From positions 11,336,922 through 11,400,921 of the forward strand of contig CM074185.1 of NCBI GenBank assembly GCA_037179385.1: DNA of 64,000 nucleotides. Direction: 5' to 3'. Positions 12,103 to 22,762 of this stretch are shown in pieces (positions within the stretch are counted from its first letter, which is position 1; each line of letters opens with the position of its first letter). Both the position numbers and the translations under genes were made by a program. Under the pieces are notes generated by a model. That model saw only the letters and a program-made list of their open reading frames with translations. It ran no database searches and was not told where the DNA came from. The DNA is from Holothuria scabra. Taxonomy: Eukaryota > Echinodermata > Holothuroidea > Aspidochirotida > Holothuriidae.

Positions 12103-13545
12103 GTTTCTGCAAGCTCACTGTTGCCATTATGACAAGCGGAGAAGTATTTTATACAAGAGGCACATATAGTAGGCTTTAGTTAGGCTGTAGTTTGCATATC
12201 ATGGTACCACATTGCAGCCTACACCTTGGAATGTACTGTGGGAAATTGTTGAGTGGCATTTCAAAAAATTCAAAGGTGCACTGTGGCTATTGCCAGTCTT
12301 CCCTTTCCCAAATTTTGCACTCCTTTTCAAATGATTAGAAAGAAATTGCACCTGTAGCCGTACTACATCCTTATTCCTTATAGCTGTAAATTACAGTAAA
12401 ACATCTGTATGTGAGAAAGGACTAAAAAGGATACAAAAATAAAACAATTGTAGTAAAGACAGAATGTCTGTTCTAGCCTTCTCTTTTCAGTTTGGCATCT
12501 ATAGTTACAGTATTTTATTAGCTGCCCCTAATTCACAAGGCTGAGTGAGTCACTTTCATGCGAACTTTTAGTCACCCGTAGAAGGGAGTAACGTTAAATA
12601 ACTTTTTTACCCCCTGTATATCTAGATGACTGATTCAATTGGCAAAAATATTCTGGTTCATCTTTTCAGTCAACCACTTACAACATATGACTAACAGCTG
12701 ACCAGCTACTAAAATAAAATAAAATCAGTCACGTTATGCCACTTGTGCTGCCCAGTCTATACTACTTTACTAGACATAGGCCTAGTTAGTAATTTGAGAA
12801 TGAAAAAGAAAAAAAAAATGATAAAAACCCCTCCCCACCCAGTGACCCAGGTATTCAGTTTAGTAGAAGAATATGCCTTCCTTTTAAATGTCCATTTTTC
12901 AATTTCCACAGGAAATATGTAAAATCAAACATGAGAAAAATGTTGGAATGTTAGGATAGGCCAAGTTTGCGACTTCATTTGGGGACGAGTTGTCTCCTCT
13001 GTTCGGTGTTTCATTAGGTGCCGAGCTGTCTGAGTAGCCAGCTTCATTAAGACGCCGAATTGTCTGTATATGAAGGGCTATATGCTTTTGGTAGGTGCCG
13101 AGTTGTCCGACTTTACAAAAGCACTGGGAACTGTGAGGCCGTTTTGTCTTACAAGGGCGAGTTGTCCTTGCCTGCATGAGTGCGTTCCTCGAACGTTACT
13201 CTTTTTATCACTGAAAAGCAAATTCAGCCCCTTGTCGATCATTTCTGTTGACGTGAAAAGTTAGAAAATATCTTTACGCGTCAAAGCGAACAGCTTATGC
13301 CACTTTTTAGGATGAAATACTCATTTTACAACGACAAATAAGTCGCAGGAATTGGGCGAATCGATTTCTGCCATACAGTTCGTACACACATGATCGCTCC
13401 CCGCGTGACTTTTGCCCAAGTCATGCCCAGAGTGAACGTGGATGCCGTGTCTCCATGCAATCACAGACGATTTACGTACGCGCCATTGGGAGTCCGTACT
13501 CTAGTTCCTATATCCTGCTCTATGGTACCCACCGATCTCTATTAA
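12103..13545. other. No gene seen
   Basis: Apart from the degenerate motif array at about 12980-13170, this interval is AT-rich sequence with no recognisable coding or structured element. Confidence 0.5.
12980..13170 (+). repeat. Degenerate GCCGAGTTGTC motif array
   Basis: Six loosely spaced copies of a motif near GTGCCGAGTTGTC occur in about 190 bases, at roughly 12985, 13019, 13051, 13095, 13140 and 13157. Spacing is 17 to 45 bases. All are on the same strand. It resembles an old minisatellite. The open frames here on both strands are products of the repeat. Confidence 0.5.
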
Positions 13546-13842
13546 AGGCATATTTTCATCATCCCAAACAGTTCCAATTCTCCCAACCTACTAACTTCTA
13601 GCCCCTCCCACATTTATCTAAAACTCATCTTTATCCCGACACAATCCTAGTTTATTGCTTCGTGGCTTGTCCCAGTGGCCATACAAGTCCATAATGTGCA
13701 ATCAAGACACTCTCAGTGCCGATGCTGTGTAATTTAGCTATGATGCATTGTTTGAATGTGATGCCAATCAAAGAGCTGTACCAATTGAGAGTTTTGATAT
13801 AGGCATACTGAAACTGTAGTTTGGGGTGACGAATGACTGCCT
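13546..13842 (-). mobile_element. TTAA-flanked MITE, subfamily B
   Basis: The 297-bp element lies between TTAA at 13542-13545 and 13843-13846. Subfamily B starts AGGCATATTTTCATCATCCC and ends GGGTGACGAATGACTGCCT. It keeps the shared internal GACACAATCCTAGTTTATTG and CAATCAAAGAGCTG blocks of subfamily A. Close copies lie at 24496 and 38867. Confidence 0.85.
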
Positions 13843-13929
13843 TTAAGTTTCTACATTTTATCTGTTTGTCATCGATTTACTTCTAGTATCGAATAGCACG
13901 GTACATTTTCGCTACCGTATTCGTGAGAA

Positions 13930-14245
13930 AGAGCGCACCAAGATGGCCGTCTGCTATGGTTTTGTGTAAAAGTTTGGACTTGTTCAAGTAAACCAACAGG
14001 TTTTGTAAGAAAGTTGAAATATTTTTGAAATGTGGCATGATAAGGTCAAAATTACTTCACATATTGCGGGAATATGACATTTTTCCCACTCAAATGTAAC
14101 TTTTGTTTAAAATATAACAGAGTCGTCGTCAAATCAGACGATTTATAGCTTCACGGCGGCCAGCTTGGTGCGCCTTTTTTGTCCCCAGTCGGTGGCGACC
14201 ATGTACGGGTAGCATGTTCACGTTACAATGCTCTGTGCATGTATT
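13930..14245 (+). repeat. Inverted-repeat element, GCGCACCAAGATGGCCG family
   Basis: The segment starts with GCGCACCAAGATGGCCG (13933) and carries an inverted partner, CGGCGGCCAGCTTGGTGCGCC, ending at 14173. The interior and a following CCCAGTCGGTGGCGACC stretch match a second copy at 57994-58446. It is probably a non-autonomous DNA transposon. I could not define a target duplication. Confidence 0.6.
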
Positions 14246-15297
14246 TAAGTCCGTGGCTCACCAGCTGAGAGTATGCCCTGAAGCAATGAAGTCGATCTTT
14301 AGTTTGTGTGCGGACATACCCCGTGGAGCGGACTCGGTTTGTTCACTTCCCCTTTAAGGCTTCACAAACCAGCGTCCACCAAAACGAAGAGGCCTGCGTC
14401 CAGTTAAGAGGCAAACTTCATTACCATAATATGACTTATTCATGTCCTGCCTCATTTGTTATGCTTTTGTTTTGAGCGAGTGTGTGTATTCTTGTTGCTG
14501 TAAGTTGGAGGACTAGATTGAAACCTGATCGGATCACTACTGCGTTGCATAACCAACTGTCCAGTGGGTACGGGAAGTGTGCTTTACGATGTCATATCAA
14601 CTCTGTGGGTAGCATGGACTACTGTATGATTTAAACAAGACCAGATGTTGTCTGCTTGTGAATATTCACTAATATCCATCCAGTTTCGAGGCCACATATT
14701 ACTATGAATATCCAAAGAAATCTGTTCGTTGTTCACTTTGGAAGACTTGATGGGGATGTGACTTAACAAGGAATATGCCCCACGTCTGCTACACAGGCAA
14801 GTGAGGACAAGGAGTGGGATTTGGACAGCTTCGTTAAGAGTCAGAAGTAAGCATACTTTCGAAGAATTGTAACTGTCTAAGGTGAAAAAGATATGCCTTC
14901 AAATCATATCATTTTTGGAAGCAGTACATATAGGGTTTACAAAATTTTAGTACGTCGAAAGCCGAAAAAGGCTTCAAGAACGAATTTGCTTCGTCCAAGG
15001 AGGAGGAGCAATCGCACCCTGACCATATGGACGCACTGATTTTCATAATGTTTCTTATCAACCTATGCACGCTCGTTTTGGTAACATTCCAACCATGGCG
15101 GAGTACTGTTGGCAAATTGGTTGCTTGTTTCATCGTCCGGTATGAAGAACCGTTTAGGTGTCTTTGAGTGAGATAGTCAGATGAGATTAAATGACACAAT
15201 GAAACGATTTTTTTTTTATAATATATCGTAAAAACTAGATAAATAGATGGGGTTTAGCGACACGCTAACTAGATAAGAAAAAGCAAAGTATAGCTAA
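14246..15297. other. No gene seen; transposon-end-like motif near 15014
   Basis: No recognisable protein is encoded. At 15013-15036 the string CCCTGACCATATGGACGCACTG resembles the end at about 16030-16058 (CCCTGACCATATGGCAGC...CCACTG). This suggests remnants of one hAT-like family whose other ends are not visible. Confidence 0.4.
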
Positions 15298-15592
15298 GGG
15301 CCCATTTCTCTCATCCCAAACAGTACAAATTCTCCTAACCTTCTTACTTAGGCCACTCCCACAATTGTCGGAAATACATTCTCATCCAGACACAATATCA
15401 GTTTATTGCTTCAGGTTGAGCATAAAAAAGCTCAAAATGTATTATAAAACGCTCTCATTACAGTTTTTGTTGTGTAATCCATTTTTGGTACTCTGCATTT
15501 ATTGAATTAGCTGCCAATCAAAAAGCTGGGCCAATGGAGGATTTCTGTTAACTTTTACAAGAATTGTATTTTGGGGTGAGAGAATAGGCCCT
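15298..15592 (-). mobile_element. TTAA-flanked MITE, subfamily A
   Basis: A 295-bp copy with TTAA on the right (15593-15596) and a mutated CTAA on the left (15294-15297). The left terminus has lost one A. Both terminal inverted repeats and the internal GACACAATATCAGTTTATTG block are clear. Confidence 0.82.
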
Positions 15593-17882
15593 TTAAATAC
15601 GGTTTCAAATAAGGTTAAAAGTGTACCTCAAGTCAAAAGCTTCCTAAATATATATTGCAGAGCATGAAAAAGGAATTCGAATGATGCAGATCCCATCTTT
15701 ATAGGACATTCGTGAACTGAGGTATAATATGTTGAAGTTTATTCACTCAACTTAAAATGGTAAATTCCACAAAAATTGCTGTCAAGCATTTTATGATATT
15801 ATAGGGAAACCCTATGTTACTCCAAATACTTATTCAAAAGAAAAGTGGAATAGTATTCTTAATATTTCTGTTACAGATGAGATTTGTAAATACTACAATA
15901 AATTGGTTTTTAAAGGTATACCTCTTCAAAATACTAAGCGCAGGAAGAGCCATGGACGTTGCATCATTTGAAATGTTGCCAAGTTTGGGTGAACAAATTA
16001 TTCTTGAGCGGGGTGGGGGGGGGGGACCGCCCCCTGACCATATGGCAGCTCCGCCACTGGCCCCTTTCCCTTAGATTGTGGACTCAGTCTTTTCCTTTTA
16101 CGTTTCTCTAATTTGAATTTATTTTCAAGACAAAGGTTGTTGTCGCCAACTCAACTGATAAGCCCTAAGCCAATAAGCTGAGTATTTCCCGCACAGGTCA
16201 TTAGCGGTTGCAAAGCAGATATTTTTAACTCAAGTCTATGTGCGATTTCTCACAAATCGACAATTCCCCGTTCCCTCAGAATCGCCGCTCATGGACGGGG
16301 AGGATGTAATTCAAAGCCTCGTTCAAAGGAAAGGACACTAGATAACTTATCTTACAAATGTCGACATCCGTACATTAGGAAGTAGACTTGGTGAGATAAT
16401 CTACCAAACCATGATGACATTCTGTAAGACGAAACAAGGCTCGGGTACAATGGATCAAGTTCGACAGTAGTCAAACAGTACGCGCGAGAAACTATAGTGT
16501 CAAACGTGTGGACTACCTAAATAAGATTGCATATGTGGTCATGTCGTCTCCCACCATATCTTCTTCCTAAGCTAAGGATGATCTCACCATGTCGCATGTC
16601 CCACCATCAATTGACATGCAGTGTAACCCTTTAGGAACTCAGTACAGTAAATTACTGAAACCATGTACCGTGGGATACCCTGACTATTTCTCTCAATTCA
16701 AAAGAAGAGTGAAACCATTTTCACTGTTTTAAATGAAGAACACTCATCACATGTCTGTGCCTTCTGTTGATATCTTTGTACAAGCTCGTAACCGTGACTG
16801 ATCGACACTGCAAGTTTATGTTTAAGTGGCCCATTGAGTTGATATCAATAACTTAATGAGAGTGGTAAAGGATCTCTTACCCATGACAATGATTTTAGTT
16901 AGAATAATTAGTCAAGTTTCATATCCAATAGTTACTGGAAAAGTTAAAATTTTGAATGTTGTGGTGCCCTGACTTGTAACGGTTTTGTGCTTCAGTTAAT
17001 TTGGAAAAGTGTCTGGTCACACATTTTTAAAAATCACATTGAGCTGTTGAATACTCACTCATGAAACAGTTATTTGTAAGTAGGATATGGAGATTATCTT
17101 AGTTGGAGCATTTGTCATTTGTATTTGAAGAAAATTTAACAGGTTTGGAAAAAAATTGAATTCATGATTCAACTCAATGAGCCGCTTTTAAATAGGATAC
17201 TTTGTTTAGGCCGCTACCTGTATACTGTCTACAGTGTTTTCAGGATGGAGTTTGTTTAGCAAAAGTATCATAATTTGATTTAATAACTTTGGAAAAATAC
17301 AGTGACAACCATCCCTTGACTCACAGAACTTGCCACAGCATAACCTTGCTTCGTTTGCTGATCGAAGCCCTGTCCCTCATCTATCTCCAAATCGGAGGTA
17401 TTAATTTTTTTCTTGTTGTGAACCATTGATGTCGATTAAGAGTATCCGTAGAAAAGACATGTAGCAACACGCTTGTGGATCTACGCAAATACAATATGGA
17501 CTTTCCCGTATGTGATAACTGTCTGTGTGTATACTTTCTATAGGTACACGATCAATACTGTAGAAACCGGTGCGTACAGGACAGCAGGACAGGGCAAACT
17601 CAACTGAAGAGGCAACGCACAGGGCACACAAGGCATAACGGGTTATGTTCAGCCTGTGTGAACTAAGCTTTTGCAGGCTGCATGACGAGTAGCCTACTTT
17701 TGTGCTACATACACTGAAGTAAAAAAGAGGAGACAATACCGCTTCTATCATGGGGATTAATCCACATTTGTCTTCACTATTTGGTGTTTGAGTAAAATAT
17801 CAAAGCGACTAGTTGTTCTATCCGATTTTGAGGTTCACTGCCGAGTCTCTAATTTATTCACGTTTTCCGCACGATCACAAAT
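15593..17882. other. No gene seen; hAT-like end near 16010-16058
   Basis: A G-tract followed by CCGCCCCCTGACCATATGG and GCCACTG looks like the terminus of a CAGTGGCG-type transposon. Its partner end was not found. The 116-codon minus-strand frame at 17401-17751 is unrecognised and has no supporting context. The rest is AT-rich. Confidence 0.4.
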
Positions 17883-18154
17883 TTGTCACGTACGGTGAAC
17901 GTGGGCGTGATTGGCTGTTATGGAAATGTGAATCGCAAAAGTCTTTTTGTCAGGTTGTCCATACCGCCGAATTACAGCAGTTTCCTTAAAGTTACTTTGA
18001 AACTGCGTCCAGCCGAATCGAACAATTTTCTCAGTTTTAAAAATTCCTCTTCGAAAGAATTTAACATTTGCTTTTTTCTTGAAGGTAAACCAAGCAGTTG
18101 CTCCTGGTAGGCCTACATTTCCGGTTCAAAACGGAGGAGGAAAGATTACAACGT

Positions 18155-18418
18155 CACGTGTTTCTCAAGAACCATCCGGGAAAGTGAACAAGATTAATTC
18201 AAGTTGAGTCGACTCCATTCCATTTCATGCTAAATCTATTTGCTCCAGTAACCGCGCCTTTATTATCATACTGATTGGACAATATTTTCGCTCAGATTAC
18301 ATCTTCAATCTGCGGACTTCGCTTTGTCACAATCCGCCTAGCCCTACGTATATATACACCGTGCTGTACGCGGCTTCAATCAACACCTGGTCGCATTATT
18401 TAGTGTAGGCCTATATAA
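18155..18418 (+). promoter_or_regulatory. Candidate promoter of the TREX-like gene
   Basis: Upstream of the ATG at 18434 lie an E-box CACGTG (18155-18160), an inverted CCAAT box (ATTGG near 18272) and a TATA box TATATATA (about 18349-18356). The TATA box would place transcription start near 18380. A second TATA-like TATATAA at about 18412 is probably too close to the ATG. This is motif evidence only. Confidence 0.45.
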
Positions 18419-18433
18419 CATCACCGTACAGTC

Positions 18434-19615
18434 ATGGAAGATGATAGAATTAGTAGATCTATTAAAACATTTGTTTTCCTGGACATAGAATCTACACATC
18501 TGGAATCGTTGGACAGACCAAAAATGATGGAAATTTGTCTTGTTGCAGTTCACCGTTCTGAGTTACTCGAAACCTTTTGTAAACATCAGAAGACCACACC
18601 CACGAAGGGGATTCAGCAGCGAACATTAACACCTAGAGTTGTTGATAGTTTGAGTCTGTGTTTTTATCCTGGGAAAGAAGTATCATCTTGCTCATATATG
18701 CTGACTGGGTTGGACAATTGGAACTTGTCAGAAAGTTGCAAAGCACGCTTCGGGAAAAATGAGGCAAGCATTTTAAAATTATTTTTGGCTCGGCAGGAGG
18801 AACCGGTTTGCCTCTTAGCACATAATGGTTTTAAGTTTGATTTTCCAATGATTAGGACGGAGCTAGACAACATTAATGATAATCTGTCTGAAAATATTCT
18901 TTGTGGGGACACTCTGCGTGCATTTCGTGAGATGGGAGACCATCGGCCCACAACCCAGCAAGTCGGGTCTGAAGAAGAAAACAGGACAACAGCGCCCTCT
19001 TCAGATCTACTTTCATCGTCAGGGAAAGATGGGAACGACAGATCAGTAGCTGCAAGGATTCTTTTCCCATTAGACGATGAATCACAGCAAAGAGACACAG
19101 AAAGCAAGGAGGATATGCCTAATAACGAACAAGATACATCACGAACCAACGAGAACCCAAAGAAGGTGTATAGGACAAGTCACAAATGCTATGACGAAAA
19201 CAAGCACCGATTTAGATTGGTGTCGACAACAGATTCCTTTGTTCTTTTTACACTTGAGGACAGAATAAAAAATCCCACACCGAAGAAAGAAACTTCAAAC
19301 ACAGAACTATCCTACAGTTTGCGTGAAATATATAAACGTACATTTAAGGGTTATCCACATGACTCGTCACACCAAGCTTCTAACGACGTTATGGCTCTGA
19401 TTGCTGTTTTCATTCCTATCGCTAAAATTTTAATAGAATACTTTGATGTTCACTCGGTACCATTCGAAAGAGTATCACCTTACTATTTGCCTTTTCGAAG
19501 AAAAAGAACTTCTAGTCCTGTCAGTGCATCTAAAAAATTGAAACAGGATGAAAGTATAGTCATTGCGGGAACAATGGCCATGAAAAATGACGACAGAGCA
19601 CTACCTCCTCAATGA
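18434..19615 (+). CDS. TREX-like DEDDh 3'-5' DNA exonuclease, single exon
   Basis: The 393-residue protein belongs to the three-prime repair exonuclease (TREX1/TREX2) branch of DEDDh nucleases, which remove nucleotides from DNA 3' ends with two metal ions. Exo I is FLDIES with D17 and E19. Residues 73-93 (LSLCFYPGK...LTGLD) match the TREX core. Exo II is AHNGFKFDFP with D136. Exo III is SHQASNDV with H313 and D318. All five catalytic residues are therefore present. Residues about 170-290 form an acidic, Ser/Thr-rich insertion that TREX1 lacks. The C terminus (355-370, RRKRTSS...KKLK) is basic and looks like a nuclear localisation signal, and no hydrophobic anchor like that of mammalian TREX1 is seen. 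The frame is intronless, as in mammalian TREX genes. The start is the first in-frame ATG, followed at once by the catalytic core. A poly-A signal lies 85 bases after the stop. Role in clearing DNA or in innate immunity is inferred from the family. Confidence 0.9.
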   Translation: MEDDRISRSIKTFVFLDIESTHLESLDRPKMMEICLVAVHRSELLETFCKHQKTTPTKGIQQRTLTPRVVDSLSLCFYPGKEVSSCSYMLTGLDNWNLSESCKARFGKNEASILKLFLARQEEPVCLLAHNGFKFDFPMIRTELDNINDNLSENILCGDTLRAFREMGDHRPTTQQVGSEEENRTTAPSSDLLSSSGKDGNDRSVAARILFPLDDESQQRDTESKEDMPNNEQDTSRTNENPKKVYRTSHKCYDENKHRFRLVSTTDSFVLFTLEDRIKNPTPKKETSNTELSYSLREIYKRTFKGYPHDSSHQASNDVMALIAVFIPIAKILIEYFDVHSVPFERVSPYYLPFRRKRTSSPVSASKKLKQDESIVIAGTMAMKNDDRALPPQ

Positions 19616-19699
19616 ATGGAAGAAACGAAAACCCAAAGCATTCCAGGAAGTAATTTGACAATTCTGCCTTTCAATTATTTTGGTGATACCTGGTGAAGG

Positions 19700-19705
19700 A
19701 ATAAA
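19700..19705 (+). terminator. Poly-A signal AATAAA of the TREX-like gene
   Basis: A canonical AATAAA lies 85 bases downstream of the TGA at 19613-19615. No other strong candidate is closer. Confidence 0.55.
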
Positions 19706-20506
19706 CGAATTCATGGTCGGGCGTCGGCTGACGTGGATGCGTTACCATGAACCGCTGCAGGACTGAAATCGCTCCAGATTTATTTGTGCCTTTACCGTTA
19801 ATAGCATGAAGATAGATGCATGCTATTTTTGTGGACCAATTAGTTCTGCACGTACCTAACACAGCAGACGTTTCTTCGGCATTTGCAGTTTCGGAGTTAA
19901 AGGTAAATTTGATTACAGTGCAATGTATGTAACTGTGAGCATCTCCTTTACTGTAGTACTTTTGAGGCCTGCACGCGTACGGTGCACCTACCAATCCGGA
20001 TGCGTGGGAAATTCATTACACACCGATTTAAATTGTGAACTGAAAGCCTATACGCCTGCTTGTTTTAATATATGAATACAAAGGCTATCTGGAGTTAATG
20101 AGGTGAAAGTAACTTGCAGAGTGTATTAACAAGGAATTAGCAACACGGGATATGTTGTATCTAAATCGCCACTGTATTACGTGTAGCTAACCGCGCGGCG
20201 CATTCCAACCGGTGAACTGTTCTAAATGACTGCTAGTGTTGACCTTTTTTGCCTGGGAATTTGGAAGCATTGAAGAGGATGTTCAGGTAGATTAAGTCAT
20301 GCAGAAATTCTTTCAGTCTTTACGGAGGATTTGTAACGTTTGTGGTCTATATAATACTCGATCTGATATCCCGTTGACTTTCAGTTTCAATTGAAAATGA
20401 AGAAGAACCGCGGTGCGTGAAACTAAACGTGTCGCGGGAGATTTTTGCTGCCCATATGAGAGGTGCAAAGACCCCGGTGAAAGGACACAGAATAGGGTGA
20501 TAGAGA
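19706..20506. other. No gene seen
   Basis: The minus-strand frame at 19671-19994 is 107 codons but unrecognised and overlaps the TREX-like 3' end. Otherwise nothing was noted before the transposon at 20507. Confidence 0.5.
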
Positions 20507-21109
20507 CAGTGGCATGTTTTAAAGAGTGCGGGGCGGGGCTACCTCACCTCACCAGTCAGAAGGGGGAAAATCACTCTGTTGGGGGATTATGGGTTAGTGG
20601 AATAGGAAAAGTCTGAAGAGACCCTCGGAAATTCAAACCTTTAGTATCGGACAAGTTTTGAATTGACTTGGCCTTAAATTACCAAAGGATGCAGCTCTTC
20701 AGTTCCTGACTGGCCTCGTGATCCTAAACGTACAGTTATCAAGGCTTGATTATTTTATTGGTATGTATCGGTAGTTCATTAGCTAGCCTCTGAAAGATCT
20801 GAACTTTGCATCATTGACATCAAATTTTACAAAAGCTGAAACTAAAAAGACCTGGTAAATAGTGCCTGTTAGGACCAATTTACGGCTGGCCTTATATTGT
20901 GTGAGCTTCCGGGGCTTCGCCCCCTGGACCCCCACAGGGGTTTTGCCGCTGGGCCCCGCCAGGTGCTCTAACGCGTGCCCTGGACCATGCGCGTTCAAAC
21001 TCGCGCGAAGCGCTCGTGGTGCCCTGGTGATTCTCGTCCTTGTCAGTCGGGCTGTCGGGAGAATCACAGGTTGTGTTCCCCCACCTCCGAAATCCTGCAC
21101 GCGCCACTG
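20507..21109 (+). mobile_element. hAT-like non-autonomous element, CAGTGGCATG family
   Basis: The 603-bp element begins CAGTGGCATGTTTTAAAGAG and ends CCTCCGAAATCCTGCACGCGCCACTG (last 26 bases). Flanks are GATAGAGA and CTTAGAGA, a 6-of-8 match. Both ends match the shorter copy at 59402-59745, whose target duplication is perfect. The GC-rich interior (GGGGCTTCGCCCCCTGG) gives overlapping open frames on both strands, which I do not regard as genes. Confidence 0.68.
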
Positions 21110-21919
21110 CTTAGAGACAACGTGGCCACTACAACTCTCACACCAAGAAGACACAATTTGCACTTCTGTGTTGAGTAGACTGCATGTTTCTTTTATTAAA
21201 AGCAAGGTTTTCACATATTTTTATGACTGTATCGAAAAATATATGCAAGCAAATTTAGGATCTATACTCACCATTTTCAAGTGATACCAAAACTTAAAAA
21301 ATGTATTTTGTTGTATGAAGGGATAAGGTATGCTTTATATTACACTTTATATTGTGTCATAATCATGGAATGTTGAATTTTTAATTTACGGTAGTCGCCA
21401 ACAGTCCTACAAACTGAAAACCAGTAACTGCGAGGAATCCAAAGAATAAATTGTCCCTTACAACTCCATGTGCAATCACGGTACACTAGATGGTCGGGCC
21501 GTATTTCATGTATTTCAAAAACATAACTTTATACGGTATGTTGTATTACTGTACCTGGTGTCTTGGAATATCAACGTAAACACTGGAAGAAGTGCGCCAC
21601 CTTGCATAATTTTAAATTAAAATCACATATAAACTCGCAAGATGTGATATAATTGTGCTTTTGCGTTTTAGTTTATGCAAATGCTGACTCTAAATGCAGT
21701 TCTCATTCGTGTCGTATATTACTTTTCTAAATATTCATCAAATTCTTATTATTTTACATCGATTTATGTTATCTAATTCTTAGATTTTCATGTTTTTCAT
21801 GTAACTGCTTTTTAGAAAATGGTCTATGTCGAAAACCGGTATTATAGAATGTTACTAATATTTTGAGCACAATACCCAAACGCGTATTATATACATATGA
21901 AAAAGCTACTTATAATTAA
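21110..21919. other. No gene seen
   Basis: AT-rich sequence with no recognisable coding or repeat structure. Confidence 0.5.
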
Positions 21920-22216
21920 AGGGCCAAACCTCTCACCCCAAACTACAATTTTGGCACGGGGGTACCCAAATTCCCAATTGGCTCAGCTTTTTGATTGGCA
22001 GCTAATTCAAACAATGCAGAGTACCAAAGCTTACATTACACAGCATGAACGGTACTGAGAGTGTTTTGATTAAATAAATTGAGTTTTCCTATACTCAACT
22101 TGAAGCAATAAACTAAGATTGTATCTGGATGAGGATGAATTTCAGACAATTGTGGGAGGGGCTTCAGTAAGAAGGTTAGGAGAATTGGTACTGTTTGGGG
22201 TGAGAGAACAGAGCCT
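21920..22216 (+). mobile_element. TTAA-flanked MITE, subfamily A
   Basis: A 297-bp copy with perfect TTAA at 21916-21919 and 22217-22220, in the same orientation as the copy at 7700. Terminal repeats and the interior are well preserved, which suggests relatively recent insertion. The minus-strand frame at 22036-22293 is an artefact of it. Confidence 0.86.
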
Positions 22217-22582
22217 TTAACGTAGCTCCTAGGGGAGAAGAATTTCGGGAGTGACGTTTGGAATAAAGCAGCATAGATCATCATACCCAGCACGTCAGTA
22301 TTCCTATTACATGTATAAGAATAACATTATTTTACACCATTCACGGCGAAAGCTCTCCTAGCACCTTTCATAGATTTTGTACCTTTTTATACCATTTCAT
22401 ACATTATTGTCAATATTATGTCCATAATTCTCAAGATTTGGTTCTTACTTATATGGAAGTTTTCTACTAGTGTGTCTTGTACGTAGCTTTAATGTAGACA
22501 TTGGATGGGAAATATATTTTCATAACTAGTGTATTGTTACCGTATGACCGCTTTAAACTATATGCAGTACTTTAGTAAGGAG

Positions 22583-22762
22583 TGAGTCAGCCAATTGCAA
22601 GCTTCGAGTTCGAGACCAGCCCGGCACCCTCAGAAACAGCTACATCGGGACGTTAAGCTCCTTAAGGGAGCAGAACTCCTCCGGGAGTAATCGTTTGGTT
22701 TTCGCCCCTTGGCTCTTCGTCAGAGAGTCGTGGGGACTTTAAGAAAAAAGAAACAGCTACAT
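22583..22762 (+). repeat. tRNA-derived SINE-like sequence (5'-truncated head)
   Basis: A polymerase-III B-box-like GAGTTCGAGACC (about 22607) is followed by GGGACGTTAAGCTCC and a tail with GCCCCTTGGCTCTTCGTCAG and GGGGACTTTAAGAAAAAAG. A related tail piece is at 23333-23392. The A box is degenerate. Confidence 0.5.

Noticed and set aside
17401..17751. 116-codon minus-strand frame
   Set aside because: No recognisable domain, no promoter or splice context, and nothing similar elsewhere in the window.
18633..19268. Open frames of 62 to 161 codons overlapping the TREX-like gene in other frames or strand
   Set aside because: Overlap with a conserved DEDDh coding frame explains them. None resembles a known protein.
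20783..21284. Overlapping frames of up to 143 codons on both strands
   Set aside because: They fall in the GC-rich interior and flank of a hAT-like repeat found elsewhere, so low stop density reflects composition.
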